From positions 52,201 to 116,200 of the forward strand of contig CAYLUD010000001.1 in assembly GCA_964386785.1 (NCBI GenBank): 64,000 bases of DNA, in the 5' to 3' direction. The position numbers and the translations under genes were made by a program. The number at the start of each line of letters is the position of its first letter. Positions within the stretch are counted from its first letter, which is position 1. Under the pieces are notes generated by a model. The model did not search any database. It was not told the DNA's origin and saw only the letters and a list, made by a program, of their open reading frames with translations. Shown here piece after piece: positions 1 through 9,477 of this stretch. This stretch comes from SZAS-3 sp964386785 (GTDB lineage: Bacteria > Chlamydiota > Chlamydiia > Chlamydiales > JAAKFR01).

Positions 1-2
1 TA

Positions 3-2093
3 ATTCATTCGTATATTGCTAACTCTCAAGAGTTTATAGTTCGCTCTAATTCCACCCAAGTAACAAATGAAGACGTTGCATCCGTCTTGCAGCTAGCCGC
101 AAAAGAGGGCCATGAAAAGACCATTTCGATGCTTCTTGCTAGCAATACAAGCATCCCTCAGGATCTCTTAGTCTCTTCGATCCAACAGGCGTGCGAGAAC
201 AAGCATATAGAAGCTGCTCGATTCATGATAGAAAAGGGGGACATCCATCCAGATAAGTTAGGATTTATGTTGCGTACTGCTGCAAAAATAGGTCATGTAG
301 ATATAGTTTGTTTATTTTTAGCAACAAACCGCATAGGTGTAGAAGCTATCGGTTGGACTTTGCAAGACGCTGTCAAGATGGGCCATCTAGAAGTAGTGCG
401 GCTGATTGTACAAACACAAGCTATCGACGAATTCTACCTATCTCAAGCTCTTAGGGATGCTACAATTTTAAACCATATAGAAATTGTGCAATTGATTTTG
501 GATCATCGCACCATCACCCCTATGTATGTAGGTAGGGCCTTACAACAGGCTGCGAGGGATGGAAATCTAGAAATGGTTCGTGTGATTTTCTACAGAAGAT
601 GGATGTTTCGAGAAACAGACTTAGGTCGAGCCTTATCCTTTTCTGCTACAGAAGGACACCTACACATTTTTCATCTACTGTTTTCTGAATATAGAATGTG
701 TAGCTTGTTTGATTTAGGGCAAGCTTTGTCGGGAGCTTCTAAGTATGGACATACAGAGATCGTGGAACGATTACTCTCTACGGATATAGAGTTTCTCCAT
801 TTTGATTTACGGCGCGCCTTACATATTGCGGCATATTACGGACAGCTAGAGATCATTCGACTATTTTTCTTGGAGCATGAATTGTTCTCTGATGAAGATT
901 GCGAGACGGCTAGAGTCATCGCCAGAGATCGAACGCACCCCCAATGCGCAGAATTTCTTCTGCAGCAACGCCTCATACAGCAAGAGAACAGACGTAGAGC
1001 AATACCTAGCTTGATGAATGAAGCGGATGCTTCGGCTCATTCCTTGCACATATCCTTGGATCATGTCCTCTCCTACCCATTAGTCTATCTATCGGCCCTA
1101 TGTATGGAGGACCAACTCCCCCATTCATTTGTATTGGCTCCCCATACAAACGGGTCGATTCCCACGGATATTGGAGGAGTATCAAAGCAATTCTATTCTA
1201 CACTATTCTATGCCTTGCATCAGCAAGGCTGTTTATGCATCACATCGAGAGGCATACCATTTGTTGAGCAACGCCATATGTTGGAGACATATCGTCAATT
1301 AGGAAAATTGTATTATATGTTGTTCCAAAAAAATCGGCACAAAACAGATCCATTCTTAAGCGGAACATTGTTTTCCCCTCATTTTTTTTACCTGGCATCA
1401 CTGATTGCAAAGTCCCCTGGTCAAGAGGATCTTACCGATCAAGTGATTCCTTATTTTTTGCAACATGATTTAGTGTATCCCTACAGTTCTTGCTTTCAAT
1501 ATCTATTAGCCATCCAAACCAATATAGATGTCGAAGCGGCACTGCATACTGTACAAAAGCTCGTAGAAGATATAGAGTGCCAAGATCTAGGATCCATGCA
1601 ATGTGCAGATAAGCATAAGCTGGTCACCAAGTTTTGTCACGATATACTAGATTCCTATGTTACACCGATCCGTAGCTTACTATCTTTTGAACCTTTTCAA
1701 AAACTCTTGAATACAATAGATCCCCTGCCGTTATGCGAGCAAATCCAGGGACTACCCCTATCCAGAGATCAGATCATCCAAGCTATTCAGGTTACCAGAA
1801 ATCACGAACATGCAAGCAACCCATCGGAGTTGGATACACAGGTCATGTGGATTCAACAAGCGATTCGTGATGCGGATATGAATTGGCTGATTCACTTTAT
1901 GCTTGCGATTACAGGACAATCCGTCCTTGCGCCCAAAGTCAGGATTACCTTGTATTCCTATAACTCCGAGCAAACCTTTAGGATCAATACTTGTTATAAT
2001 TCATTAGGCATACCTACTGGACTATTGGATCAAAAGATGTTTGTACGTGGGCTTACTTTATTAATAGAAGAGCGTTCCTACAACGCTTCATAA
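3..2093 (+). CDS. Ankyrin-repeat protein with HECT E3 ubiquitin ligase-like C-terminus (5' partial)
   Basis: The frame is open to the left edge, so the N-terminus is missing; the first in-frame non-ATG start (TTG, 87) is not needed. About the first 300 residues hold roughly eight ankyrin-like repeats of about 32-34 residues with the recurrent pattern ALxxAAxxGHxEIVxLxL. From about residue 330 (counting from base 87) the protein stops looking like ankyrin and resembles a HECT domain: TDIGGVSKQFYSTLF near residue 360 matches the N-lobe pattern IDxGGxxREFFxLL, YRQLGKLYYMLF matches the following FRxxGRxxGLAL helix, LIHFMLAITGQSVLAP matches LLQFVTGTSRxPxxGF, and INTCYNSLGIP near the C-terminus matches the catalytic HTCFNxLxLP, with the putative thioester cysteine at bases 1992-1994. 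HECT ligases take ubiquitin from E2 onto this cysteine. Bacteria lack ubiquitin, so a secreted host-directed effector is the natural inference. The HECT reading is by eye and the domain is diverged. Confidence 0.75.
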   Translation: MHSYIANSQEFIVRSNSTQVTNEDVASVLQLAAKEGHEKTISMLLASNTSIPQDLLVSSIQQACENKHIEAARFMIEKGDIHPDKLGFMLRTAAKIGHVDIVCLFLATNRIGVEAIGWTLQDAVKMGHLEVVRLIVQTQAIDEFYLSQALRDATILNHIEIVQLILDHRTITPMYVGRALQQAARDGNLEMVRVIFYRRWMFRETDLGRALSFSATEGHLHIFHLLFSEYRMCSLFDLGQALSGASKYGHTEIVERLLSTDIEFLHFDLRRALHIAAYYGQLEIIRLFFLEHELFSDEDCETARVIARDRTHPQCAEFLLQQRLIQQENRRRAIPSLMNEADASAHSLHISLDHVLSYPLVYLSALCMEDQLPHSFVLAPHTNGSIPTDIGGVSKQFYSTLFYALHQQGCLCITSRGIPFVEQRHMLETYRQLGKLYYMLFQKNRHKTDPFLSGTLFSPHFFYLASLIAKSPGQEDLTDQVIPYFLQHDLVYPYSSCFQYLLAIQTNIDVEAALHTVQKLVEDIECQDLGSMQCADKHKLVTKFCHDILDSYVTPIRSLLSFEPFQKLLNTIDPLPLCEQIQGLPLSRDQIIQAIQVTRNHEHASNPSELDTQVMWIQQAIRDADMNWLIHFMLAITGQSVLAPKVRITLYSYNSEQTFRINTCYNSLGIPTGLLDQKMFVRGLTLLIEERSYNAS

Positions 2094-2313
2094 CTCCATG
2101 TATTTCTCCTCATGGAATAGATTTTGCATCTATACTGCGATATTTCTATGCTATGATCACAGATTCATGAGGTCTCTATTTTGAAGAGATTTTCGTGATA
2201 GAGCTGGAAAAGATAACAACTTTATCAAAATTTAAAAAACACTTTATTTATTTTTGCTGCACTCATACAATTCCCATGAGCTCAAAGATTGCCGATAAGG
2301 GAACGAAAGAAAT

Positions 2314-2646
2314 ATGGAAAATGAGAGACATGGTATCGCTATGAGTAAGGGATCTTCCTTGAAACGCTCACTACCCCAGGCATGCGGAGAATTTGTCATC
2401 CTAAACGAAAAAGGACTCCACACTCGCCCTTCCACTGAATTTGTTCGTTGTGCAACCAAATTTCGCGCCCAAATTATGCTAACCTATCAAGGCTGCCAAG
2501 TGAATGGAAAATCGCTCCTTAATTTGCTCACATTAGCTGCGACTAAGGGAGCTCGCTTAACCATCGATGCAACCGGGGAAGATGCTCAAGAAGCAGTGGA
2601 AGCCTTGATTTCACTTGCTGAGAACAAGTTTTTTACTGACTATTGA
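2314..2646 (+). CDS. ptsH: HPr phosphocarrier protein (PTS)
   Basis: HPr accepts phosphate from enzyme I (PtsI) on a histidine and passes it to EIIA proteins; in Chlamydiae, where sugar PTS permeases are scarce, it may be mostly regulatory. The active-site region reads KGLHTRPS, with the phosphorylated His, the conserved Arg, and Thr and Ser where GLHARPA is usual. The regulatory serine region reads VNGKSLLNLLTLAATKG, so an HPr kinase target serine is present. At 110 codons it is about 20 longer than the usual 85-90; the extra sequence is N-terminal, and ATG 2341 is an alternative start giving about 101 residues. The oligopeptidase gene follows 22 bases downstream on the same strand. Confidence 0.85.
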   Translation: MENERHGIAMSKGSSLKRSLPQACGEFVILNEKGLHTRPSTEFVRCATKFRAQIMLTYQGCQVNGKSLLNLLTLAATKGARLTIDATGEDAQEAVEALISLAENKFFTDY

Positions 2647-2668
2647 GAAAACTTGCATAAGGAACGCA

Positions 2669-4441
2669 ATGAAACTACGTACGGAATTGCCTGAAACAGC
2701 ATTATGGGATTTATCATCTTGTTTTTCCTCTTTGGAAGCATGGCAAGAGGAGTATTCTACATTTCATTACGACCATTTACAAGAGTATAAAGGCCTCTTA
2801 TCGGAAGGCCCTGCGCGGGCAGCTCAATGCCTAGCTGCTTTTTTCGAGGCAGCTAGAAGATTGGATCGCATCGTTACCTATGCCCACTTGAAACACGATG
2901 AGGACACCCGCGATGCTACGTGGAAAGGAGCCTACCAACAAGCCTCTTTTCTAGCGCATCAATTTGGTGCTGACACTGCTTGGATCGAAGTCGAACTCGT
3001 ACATATTCCGGCTACGACAGCCACAATGTACCAGAACGACCCTCTATTAGAGCCTTATGCATTTTATTTACAGAAAATATTTCATTTACAATCCCACACA
3101 TTGACGGAAGCGGAAGAGCGGTTATTAGCCTTGGCCGCCGCACCTCTCCAAACCGCTGCAAAGACCTTTCAAGCCCTAAATAATGCAGATTTGCAATTCT
3201 CCCCTGTCACCGATTCGCAAGGAACTTCTCATCCCCTCACGCACGGATCCTATGGGGTGTATCTTCGTTCTCAGGATCGAGTTTTGCGAAAACATGCTTT
3301 CTTTCACCTGCATCAAGAATTTGATCAACACAAGAACACTCTTGCAGAGCTACTCTATGGACAGGCTCAAGCTCATGCGTTTTCAGCCAAAGCGAAAGGC
3401 TATACCTCTTCTTTAGAACAGGCACTATTTCCGAAAAATATCCCTCTGACTGTGTACCATGGACTGATTGAGGCTGTCCGCTCCTATCTACCATCTCTTC
3501 ATCGATATGTCCATATTCGTAAACAGGTATTAGAACTCTCTACCCTTCATGCTTATGATCTCTATGTCCCGCTTTTTACCCCATCACAAGAGCTTATTCC
3601 CTATGAGCAGGCCGAGGAATGGGTCATTGCATCTGTAGCCCCTTTGGGAGAAGAATATCAATCCATATTAGCACGTGGATTACGTCAAGAGCACTGGGTG
3701 GATCGTTATGAAACGCCTTATAAGCGCTCTGGTGCGTACTCCAGTGGTTGCTACGACAGTGCTCCCTACATTCTCATGAATTATAAAGGGACATGGAAGG
3801 ATGTATTTACCCTTGCACATGAGGCAGGCCATAGCATGCATTCCTGGCTTTCCCATCACACGCAATCCTACCAAAACAGCCATTATCCGATTTTTTTAGC
3901 TGAGATAGCCTCTACACTGAATGAGGCTTTGCTTACCGACTTCCTATTAAAACAAAAAGTAGGAGACCCAGCCTTCCTACTTCATGAGCATCTAGAAGAG
4001 ATTCGCACCACCCTATTTCGACAAACTCTATTTGCTGAATTTGAATTACGTCTTCATCAAGAGGTGGAACAAGGACAGCCGGTTACCTCAGATCGACTTT
4101 CTGATTGGTTTACCGAACTCAATCAAGCGTATTTCGGGCCCGACTACACTATGGATGCGGAAGGACGCATAGAATGGGCTCGCATTCCTCATTTTTACTA
4201 CAATTTTTATGTCTACCAATATGCCACAGGTATTGCCGCAGCCCTTGCTCTTGTAGATCCTATTCTGAAAGGAGATCAGTCAGCACAAGCTGCCTATCTG
4301 CATTTCTTACGTGCTGGCGGCTCTCAGTTTCCTATGGATCTACTTGGTATGGCTGGCCTCGATATGAATCAACCAGTTGCGCTTCATCAAGCCCTGTCTC
4401 GCTTCGATCATCTCGTCTCTCAGCTTGAAAGTTTTTTTTAA
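2669..4441 (+). CDS. pepF: Oligoendopeptidase F (M3B zinc peptidase)
   Basis: Cytoplasmic zinc metallopeptidase that trims short peptides. The M3 zinc motif HEAGHSMHS (HExxH) lies near residue 385, with the third ligand region ExxSTLNE about 25 residues later (LAEIASTLNEALL). Length of 590 residues matches the family (about 600). The longer open frame begins at 2615 inside ptsH; ATG 2669 is chosen because it follows AAGGAA at 2658-2663, clears the ptsH stop, and begins MKLRTELPETALWDL, aligning with the usual N-terminus. It ends in a terminator hairpin immediately after the stop. pepF upstream of groES-groEL is also the arrangement I recall for Chlamydia trachomatis (CT112-CT110). Confidence 0.93.
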   Translation: MKLRTELPETALWDLSSCFSSLEAWQEEYSTFHYDHLQEYKGLLSEGPARAAQCLAAFFEAARRLDRIVTYAHLKHDEDTRDATWKGAYQQASFLAHQFGADTAWIEVELVHIPATTATMYQNDPLLEPYAFYLQKIFHLQSHTLTEAEERLLALAAAPLQTAAKTFQALNNADLQFSPVTDSQGTSHPLTHGSYGVYLRSQDRVLRKHAFFHLHQEFDQHKNTLAELLYGQAQAHAFSAKAKGYTSSLEQALFPKNIPLTVYHGLIEAVRSYLPSLHRYVHIRKQVLELSTLHAYDLYVPLFTPSQELIPYEQAEEWVIASVAPLGEEYQSILARGLRQEHWVDRYETPYKRSGAYSSGCYDSAPYILMNYKGTWKDVFTLAHEAGHSMHSWLSHHTQSYQNSHYPIFLAEIASTLNEALLTDFLLKQKVGDPAFLLHEHLEEIRTTLFRQTLFAEFELRLHQEVEQGQPVTSDRLSDWFTELNQAYFGPDYTMDAEGRIEWARIPHFYYNFYVYQYATGIAAALALVDPILKGDQSAQAAYLHFLRAGGSQFPMDLLGMAGLDMNQPVALHQALSRFDHLVSQLESFF

Positions 4442-4480
4442 AAAAATTAGCAGAATCCAGCTCGATCTGCTAATTTTTTT
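4441..4480 (+). terminator. Rho-independent terminator of pepF (U-run also on minus strand)
   Basis: A 14-bp inverted repeat (4441-4454 with 4466-4479) has an 11-base loop; its base is a run of A on the left and T on the right, so it could end transcripts on either strand. It begins at the pepF stop codon. Confidence 0.8.
4447..4473. promoter_or_regulatory. CIRCE-like HrcA operator candidate upstream of groES
   Basis: TTAGCAGAA, nine bases, ATCTGCTAA has the 9-N9-9 geometry of the CIRCE element (TTAGCACTC-N9-GAGTGCTAA) and keeps its outer six bases on both sides; the inner three differ. It lies about 105 bases before the groES start, with a possible -10 element TATGAT at 4505-4510. It coincides with the loop-proximal part of the pepF terminator, so one inverted repeat may serve as both. 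Operator function is inferred. Confidence 0.4.
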
Positions 4481-4577
4481 GTAGCCAAAAACAATCCACC
4501 TCGATATGATCGGAAACGAATCGAAACAATCTGTACATAGGTGAGAGTTCTCTCCTATGGCTCTTTTCTAGGAGAAC

Positions 4578-4871
4578 ATGATGATGAAAGAAGCAGTGAC
4601 AACTAAATTACAACCGATGGGCAAACGAGTACTCGTAAAACGCCTTGAAGCAGAGCAGAGCGCGAAGGGGGGAATCCTTCTTCCAGATACAGCGAAAAAA
4701 AAACAAGAGCAAGCGAAAGTAGTTGCTCTAGGAACGGAAAAAAAGATCCCTTTTCCTGTAGCTATAGGGGATGTCATCCTGATGGATAAGTATTCAGGAC
4801 AGGATGTGTCCGTCGATGGGGAAGAATTTGTTATCCTCCAGTCAGATGATATTATTGCAATCGTAGAATAA
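4578..4871 (+). CDS. groES: Co-chaperonin GroES
   Basis: Heptameric lid of the GroEL folding chamber. The 97-residue product has the expected GroES landmarks: KLQPMGKRVLVKR near the start, the mobile-loop region SAKGGILLPDTAKKKQ (GGIxLP motif), and a C-terminal VILQSDDIIAIVE. Three tandem ATG codons (4578, 4581, 4584) follow AGGAG at 4570-4574; the third has the best spacing, so the true protein may be one or two residues shorter. The leader contains an imperfect hairpin (4536-4559). groEL follows 18 bases downstream. Confidence 0.96.
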   Translation: MMMKEAVTTKLQPMGKRVLVKRLEAEQSAKGGILLPDTAKKKQEQAKVVALGTEKKIPFPVAIGDVILMDKYSGQDVSVDGEEFVILQSDDIIAIVE

Positions 4872-6518
<1,647 letters not shown>

Positions 6519-6533
6519 TCCTATCTCCTACCT

Positions 6534-6574
6534 AAAAAAGGCAACTCCAACGAAAGGAGTTGCCTTTTTTTTTT
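6534..6574 (+). terminator. Terminator of groESL
   Basis: The stem GGCAACTCC/GGAGTTGCC (6540-6548 with 6556-6564) is flanked by A6 on the left and T10 on the right, giving up to 15 paired bases and a strong U-run. Confidence 0.92.
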
Positions 6575-6595
6575 CTACCCTTCATCTTCTCCATT

Positions 6596-7264
6596 GTGAA
6601 ATGGATTCTTGGCATTCTGATTGGCATGGGTCTCTATTATAGCTGGACACATAAGGAGCAGTGGTTAGCGAGTGCTCTCTCCCATCAGCTAGGCTTACCC
6701 GTTTCTATAGCCTCTCTATCCTTTGAAGGAACCTCTTTGATCCTTACAGATTTGTCTATCTCAGTCCCTGAGGAACAACTCATCTTAGAGCTACATCACA
6801 CGCAAATTAGCCCTGTCTGGTCTTCTCTCTTTCAACGCACTCTACATCTCCATTCTTGGGAAAGTCATCATGGATTACTACGAACCCTAGTCGTACCGCC
6901 ACAGGCTCTACCAACTCTCAGTTCTCGCCTGCTCTCCCTACGTATTGACCATTGTGCTCTTCATGAAATATTCCGTGATACCGTTGCAAACCAGAAACAT
7001 AGACAAAGGATTCCGATACCACCCTATGATGAGTATGATGTAGGATCCTCCGATCCTCTGTCGTTTCGATCTCTTCTTCAAGAATGGTTGGATGCCTTTT
7101 CTTCATCTCCGGTCTATCGGAAAAAACAGTCTATTTGGACTTTTGCCCCACCCACAGATCATATTCAACAGACATTGCGCCACCCTTTATTCACAGTACA
7201 TACTCCTAAACATACCCAAGAAGGCTCTCTCTCCATGTACTGCTCTCTCGATAGCGGAATATAA
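6596..7264 (+). CDS. Membrane-anchored protein of unknown function (AsmA-like N-terminus)
   Basis: No confident family. The frame is open from an ATG at 6560, but that codon lies in the groEL terminator U-run; the in-frame GTG at 6596 gives VKWILGILIGMGLYYSW, one short N-terminal transmembrane anchor. After it, SHQLGLPVSIASLSFEGTSL and LTDLSISVPEE resemble the start of AsmA/TamB/DUF748-type proteins, where an anchor precedes a beta-rich periplasmic chain. The rest (about 150 residues) is unremarkable and histidine-rich in places. At about 223 residues it is far shorter than AsmA proteins, so it could be a stand-alone relative, a truncated gene or something else. It lies between the groESL terminator and tRNA-Asn. 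Confidence 0.55.
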   Translation: MKWILGILIGMGLYYSWTHKEQWLASALSHQLGLPVSIASLSFEGTSLILTDLSISVPEEQLILELHHTQISPVWSSLFQRTLHLHSWESHHGLLRTLVVPPQALPTLSSRLLSLRIDHCALHEIFRDTVANQKHRQRIPIPPYDEYDVGSSDPLSFRSLLQEWLDAFSSSPVYRKKQSIWTFAPPTDHIQQTLRHPLFTVHTPKHTQEGSLSMYCSLDSGI

Positions 7265-7318
7265 CCATGAAATACCTCTTGCTTTTTGTAGGAAGACAAC
7301 CTAGAATTCCTCAATCAT

Positions 7319-7390
7319 TCCGGATTAGCTCAGCGGTAGAGCAGTGGACTGTTAATCCATTGGTCGTAGGTTCGAATCCTACATCCGGAG
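7319..7390 (+). tRNA. tRNA-Asn (GTT)
   Basis: Cloverleaf: acceptor TCCGGAT with ATCCGGA, D-stem GCTC/GAGC, anticodon stem GTGGA/TCCAT with loop CTGTTAA (anticodon GTT), T-arm GTAGG-TTCGAAT-CCTAC, discriminator G at 7390. CCA is not encoded. Confidence 0.96.
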
Positions 7391-7710
7391 ACTTACTAGT
7401 TGATGTGACAGTGCGGCAATAGTCAAAAACGGCTCACGCAGTGTCAAATATTCTCTTTCCCCTTTCAATTGAAATTCAAAGTTTCCTATTTACAACCTAG
7501 TTTCGAGTCCTCAATTTAAACCAGAAATACAACGACTAACATGAGTCCATGAGCAGGAAAAAACCTTAAAGTTGGCCATTGCCGAAAAAGAGCTGTTTCC
7601 AGTATGTGTTGCGAGAAATGGCATATCATGGCACAGAGATAGAGTCACTCTGAGCGCGTGTTATAGGCCTATTCTCCCCTACTATAACCCATACATGGAC
7701 CCAAGATATC
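7391..7710. other. Intergenic stretch without recognised gene
   Basis: These 320 bases between tRNA-Asn and the carbonic anhydrase contain no ORF with a credible start and composition; an open frame from 7572 overlaps the carbonic anhydrase out of frame and is not coding-like. No hairpin terminator or second tRNA copy was seen. A promoter for the downstream gene is presumably here but could not be placed. Confidence 0.5.
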
Positions 7711-8379
7711 ATGAGCTACTGGTTCAGAAAAGTACATATTGCCCTGCTACTTATTCTTTCCTATCCTTATGCATCCGTATTAGTAGCAGACCCCATCTCA
7801 TCCCAATCCATTATACATACTTTGATGGAGGGAAATACACGTTATGTACACTCTACCGTAGTACACCATGAAGACTGGTGTGCAAAACGGTTAGCTCAAA
7901 CCCAAGGCCAATCCCCATTAGCTGTGGTGATTACCTGTTCTGACTCTCGTGTTCCTCCTGAAATTATCTTCGATCAAGCATTAGGTGATCTCTTTGTAAT
8001 TCGTATGGCAGGTAATGTGGTGGATGATTTTGCCATGGGTAGTATCGAATACGGAGTAGCAATCCTCGAAATCAATACAATTCTTGTTCTCGGCCATTCC
8101 AATTGTGGTGCAGTAGACAGTGCTCTGAAGGGTTTGCATTTTGACAATCATATTCAAGAAATTATCAATGCTATTCACCCCGCGATCGCATCCATTCCAC
8201 ATGATGCCCCATGTTCGCTAGAACGGGCGATCCAAGCAAATGTGCGATTTGTGCAGGAGAAATTACAATATTCCCAACCCGTTCTTGCGAAAAAACTGGC
8301 TCAAGGACAACTACATATTGTAGGAGCCTATTATGATTTATCATCTGGAAAAGTCGAGCTACTAGATCACGAAGCATGA
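7711..8379 (+). CDS. Beta-class carbonic anhydrase, exported
   Basis: Interconverts CO2 and bicarbonate with a zinc ion. The beta-class zinc site is complete: CSDSR near residue 76 (Cys, and the Asp-Arg dyad) and HSNCGAV near residue 133 (His and Cys), with the usual RMAGNVV and GSIEYGV segments. An N-terminal hydrophobic stretch (HIALLLILSYPYASVLVA) looks like a signal peptide, so the enzyme probably acts in the periplasm, unlike most bacterial beta enzymes which are cytosolic. Length 222 is normal once the signal is removed. It stands alone; the next gene begins 70 bases later. Confidence 0.92.
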   Translation: MSYWFRKVHIALLLILSYPYASVLVADPISSQSIIHTLMEGNTRYVHSTVVHHEDWCAKRLAQTQGQSPLAVVITCSDSRVPPEIIFDQALGDLFVIRMAGNVVDDFAMGSIEYGVAILEINTILVLGHSNCGAVDSALKGLHFDNHIQEIINAIHPAIASIPHDAPCSLERAIQANVRFVQEKLQYSQPVLAKKLAQGQLHIVGAYYDLSSGKVELLDHEA

Positions 8380-8449
8380 CTGCATCCCAGACCCAATACA
8401 TCGCACAAAACAACCCCCATGTTACGATGGGTATAATACGGTATACGCA

Positions 8450-9430
8450 ATGAAAGCGATGGTACTGCACGCACTGCATCATCCCTTGGTAATGGAGTCT
8501 CTAGAGGACCCCATCCTTCAGCCTAATGAAATCAGAGTGCAGGTGGGAGCTTGTGCCGTATGTCGCACTGATCTACATATTGTAGATGGAGAACTGCCCC
8601 TAGTACACACCCCTCTAATTCTGGGACATCAAGTGATTGGCAGGATCGTGGAAAAAGGGGCGAGGGTCACGTTACCTATTGGCTTGCGCGTGGGAATTCC
8701 ATGGTTAGGTAAGACCTGTCAACATTGTCAGTTTTGCAACTCAGGACGAGAAAATTTGTGCGATCAGGCCCAATATACTGGGTATCACCTACAAGGTGGA
8801 TTTAGTTCTTTATGTGTAGCACATGCCGACTATGCTCTTACGATTCCAGATCATTGGGATGACCTACACGCAGCACCATTATTATGTGGGGGGCTGATTG
8901 GGTACCGAGCGATCCGGCTTGCAGGAGCCGCCCACCATTGGGGGTTCTATGGATTTGGATCTTCGGCCCATCTTCTCACTCAGTGGCTAAAACAAGAAGG
9001 AGGCAATGTTTATGCCTTTACTCGACCTGGCGATCTAGAAGGTCAGTCGTTTGCAAAGGAGGTCGGGGCTTGTTGGGCGGGGGACAGTCTACAAGCCCCT
9101 CCTGTACAGTTGGATGCAGCGATTATCTTTGCCCCCGCAGGCGAGCTTCTTCCTCTTGCTTTATCTCATATCAAAAAAGGAGGGACCGTGGTGTGCGCAG
9201 GCATTCATATGAGTCCTTTCCCTTCCTTTCCCTACTCTCTTCTTTGGGGTGAACGTGTGGTCCGCTCCGTAGCCAATCTCACCCGAACAGATGGCATAGA
9301 GTTCTTACACTTACCGGCTGTTGCGCACATACGACCCCACGTGACACGCTTTCCTTTAGAAGAAGCTAACGAAGCGATTGAGCTTGTACGCCAGGGTTCT
9401 GTGGTAGGTACTGCCGTACTATGCCCCTAA
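8450..9430 (+). CDS. Zinc-dependent medium-chain alcohol dehydrogenase
   Basis: MDR-superfamily oxidoreductase of the AdhA/AdhP type. The catalytic zinc ligands are visible as CRTDLH (Cys) and GHQVIG (His; GHExxG is usual, here Gln replaces Glu). The structural zinc lobe is complete: CQHCQFC followed by C in GRENLC. The nucleotide site reads WGFYGFGSSAHL, a variant of GxGxxG. At 326 residues it is close to family length (330-350). Substrate cannot be told from sequence; aldehyde or alcohol interconversion is the family norm. No obvious operon partner: the upstream gap is 70 bases and the tRNA synthetase follows after 47. Confidence 0.88.
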   Translation: MKAMVLHALHHPLVMESLEDPILQPNEIRVQVGACAVCRTDLHIVDGELPLVHTPLILGHQVIGRIVEKGARVTLPIGLRVGIPWLGKTCQHCQFCNSGRENLCDQAQYTGYHLQGGFSSLCVAHADYALTIPDHWDDLHAAPLLCGGLIGYRAIRLAGAAHHWGFYGFGSSAHLLTQWLKQEGGNVYAFTRPGDLEGQSFAKEVGACWAGDSLQAPPVQLDAAIIFAPAGELLPLALSHIKKGGTVVCAGIHMSPFPSFPYSLLWGERVVRSVANLTRTDGIEFLHLPAVAHIRPHVTRFPLEEANEAIELVRQGSVVGTAVLCP

Positions 9431-9477
9431 TTTTTTTATTGTGTTCTTCCTATCGTAACGTATATCCTTCTTAGCCT

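Noticed and set aside
7572..7871. 99-codon frame overlapping the carbonic anhydrase start
   Set aside because: Out of frame with a clear enzyme gene and not coding-like.
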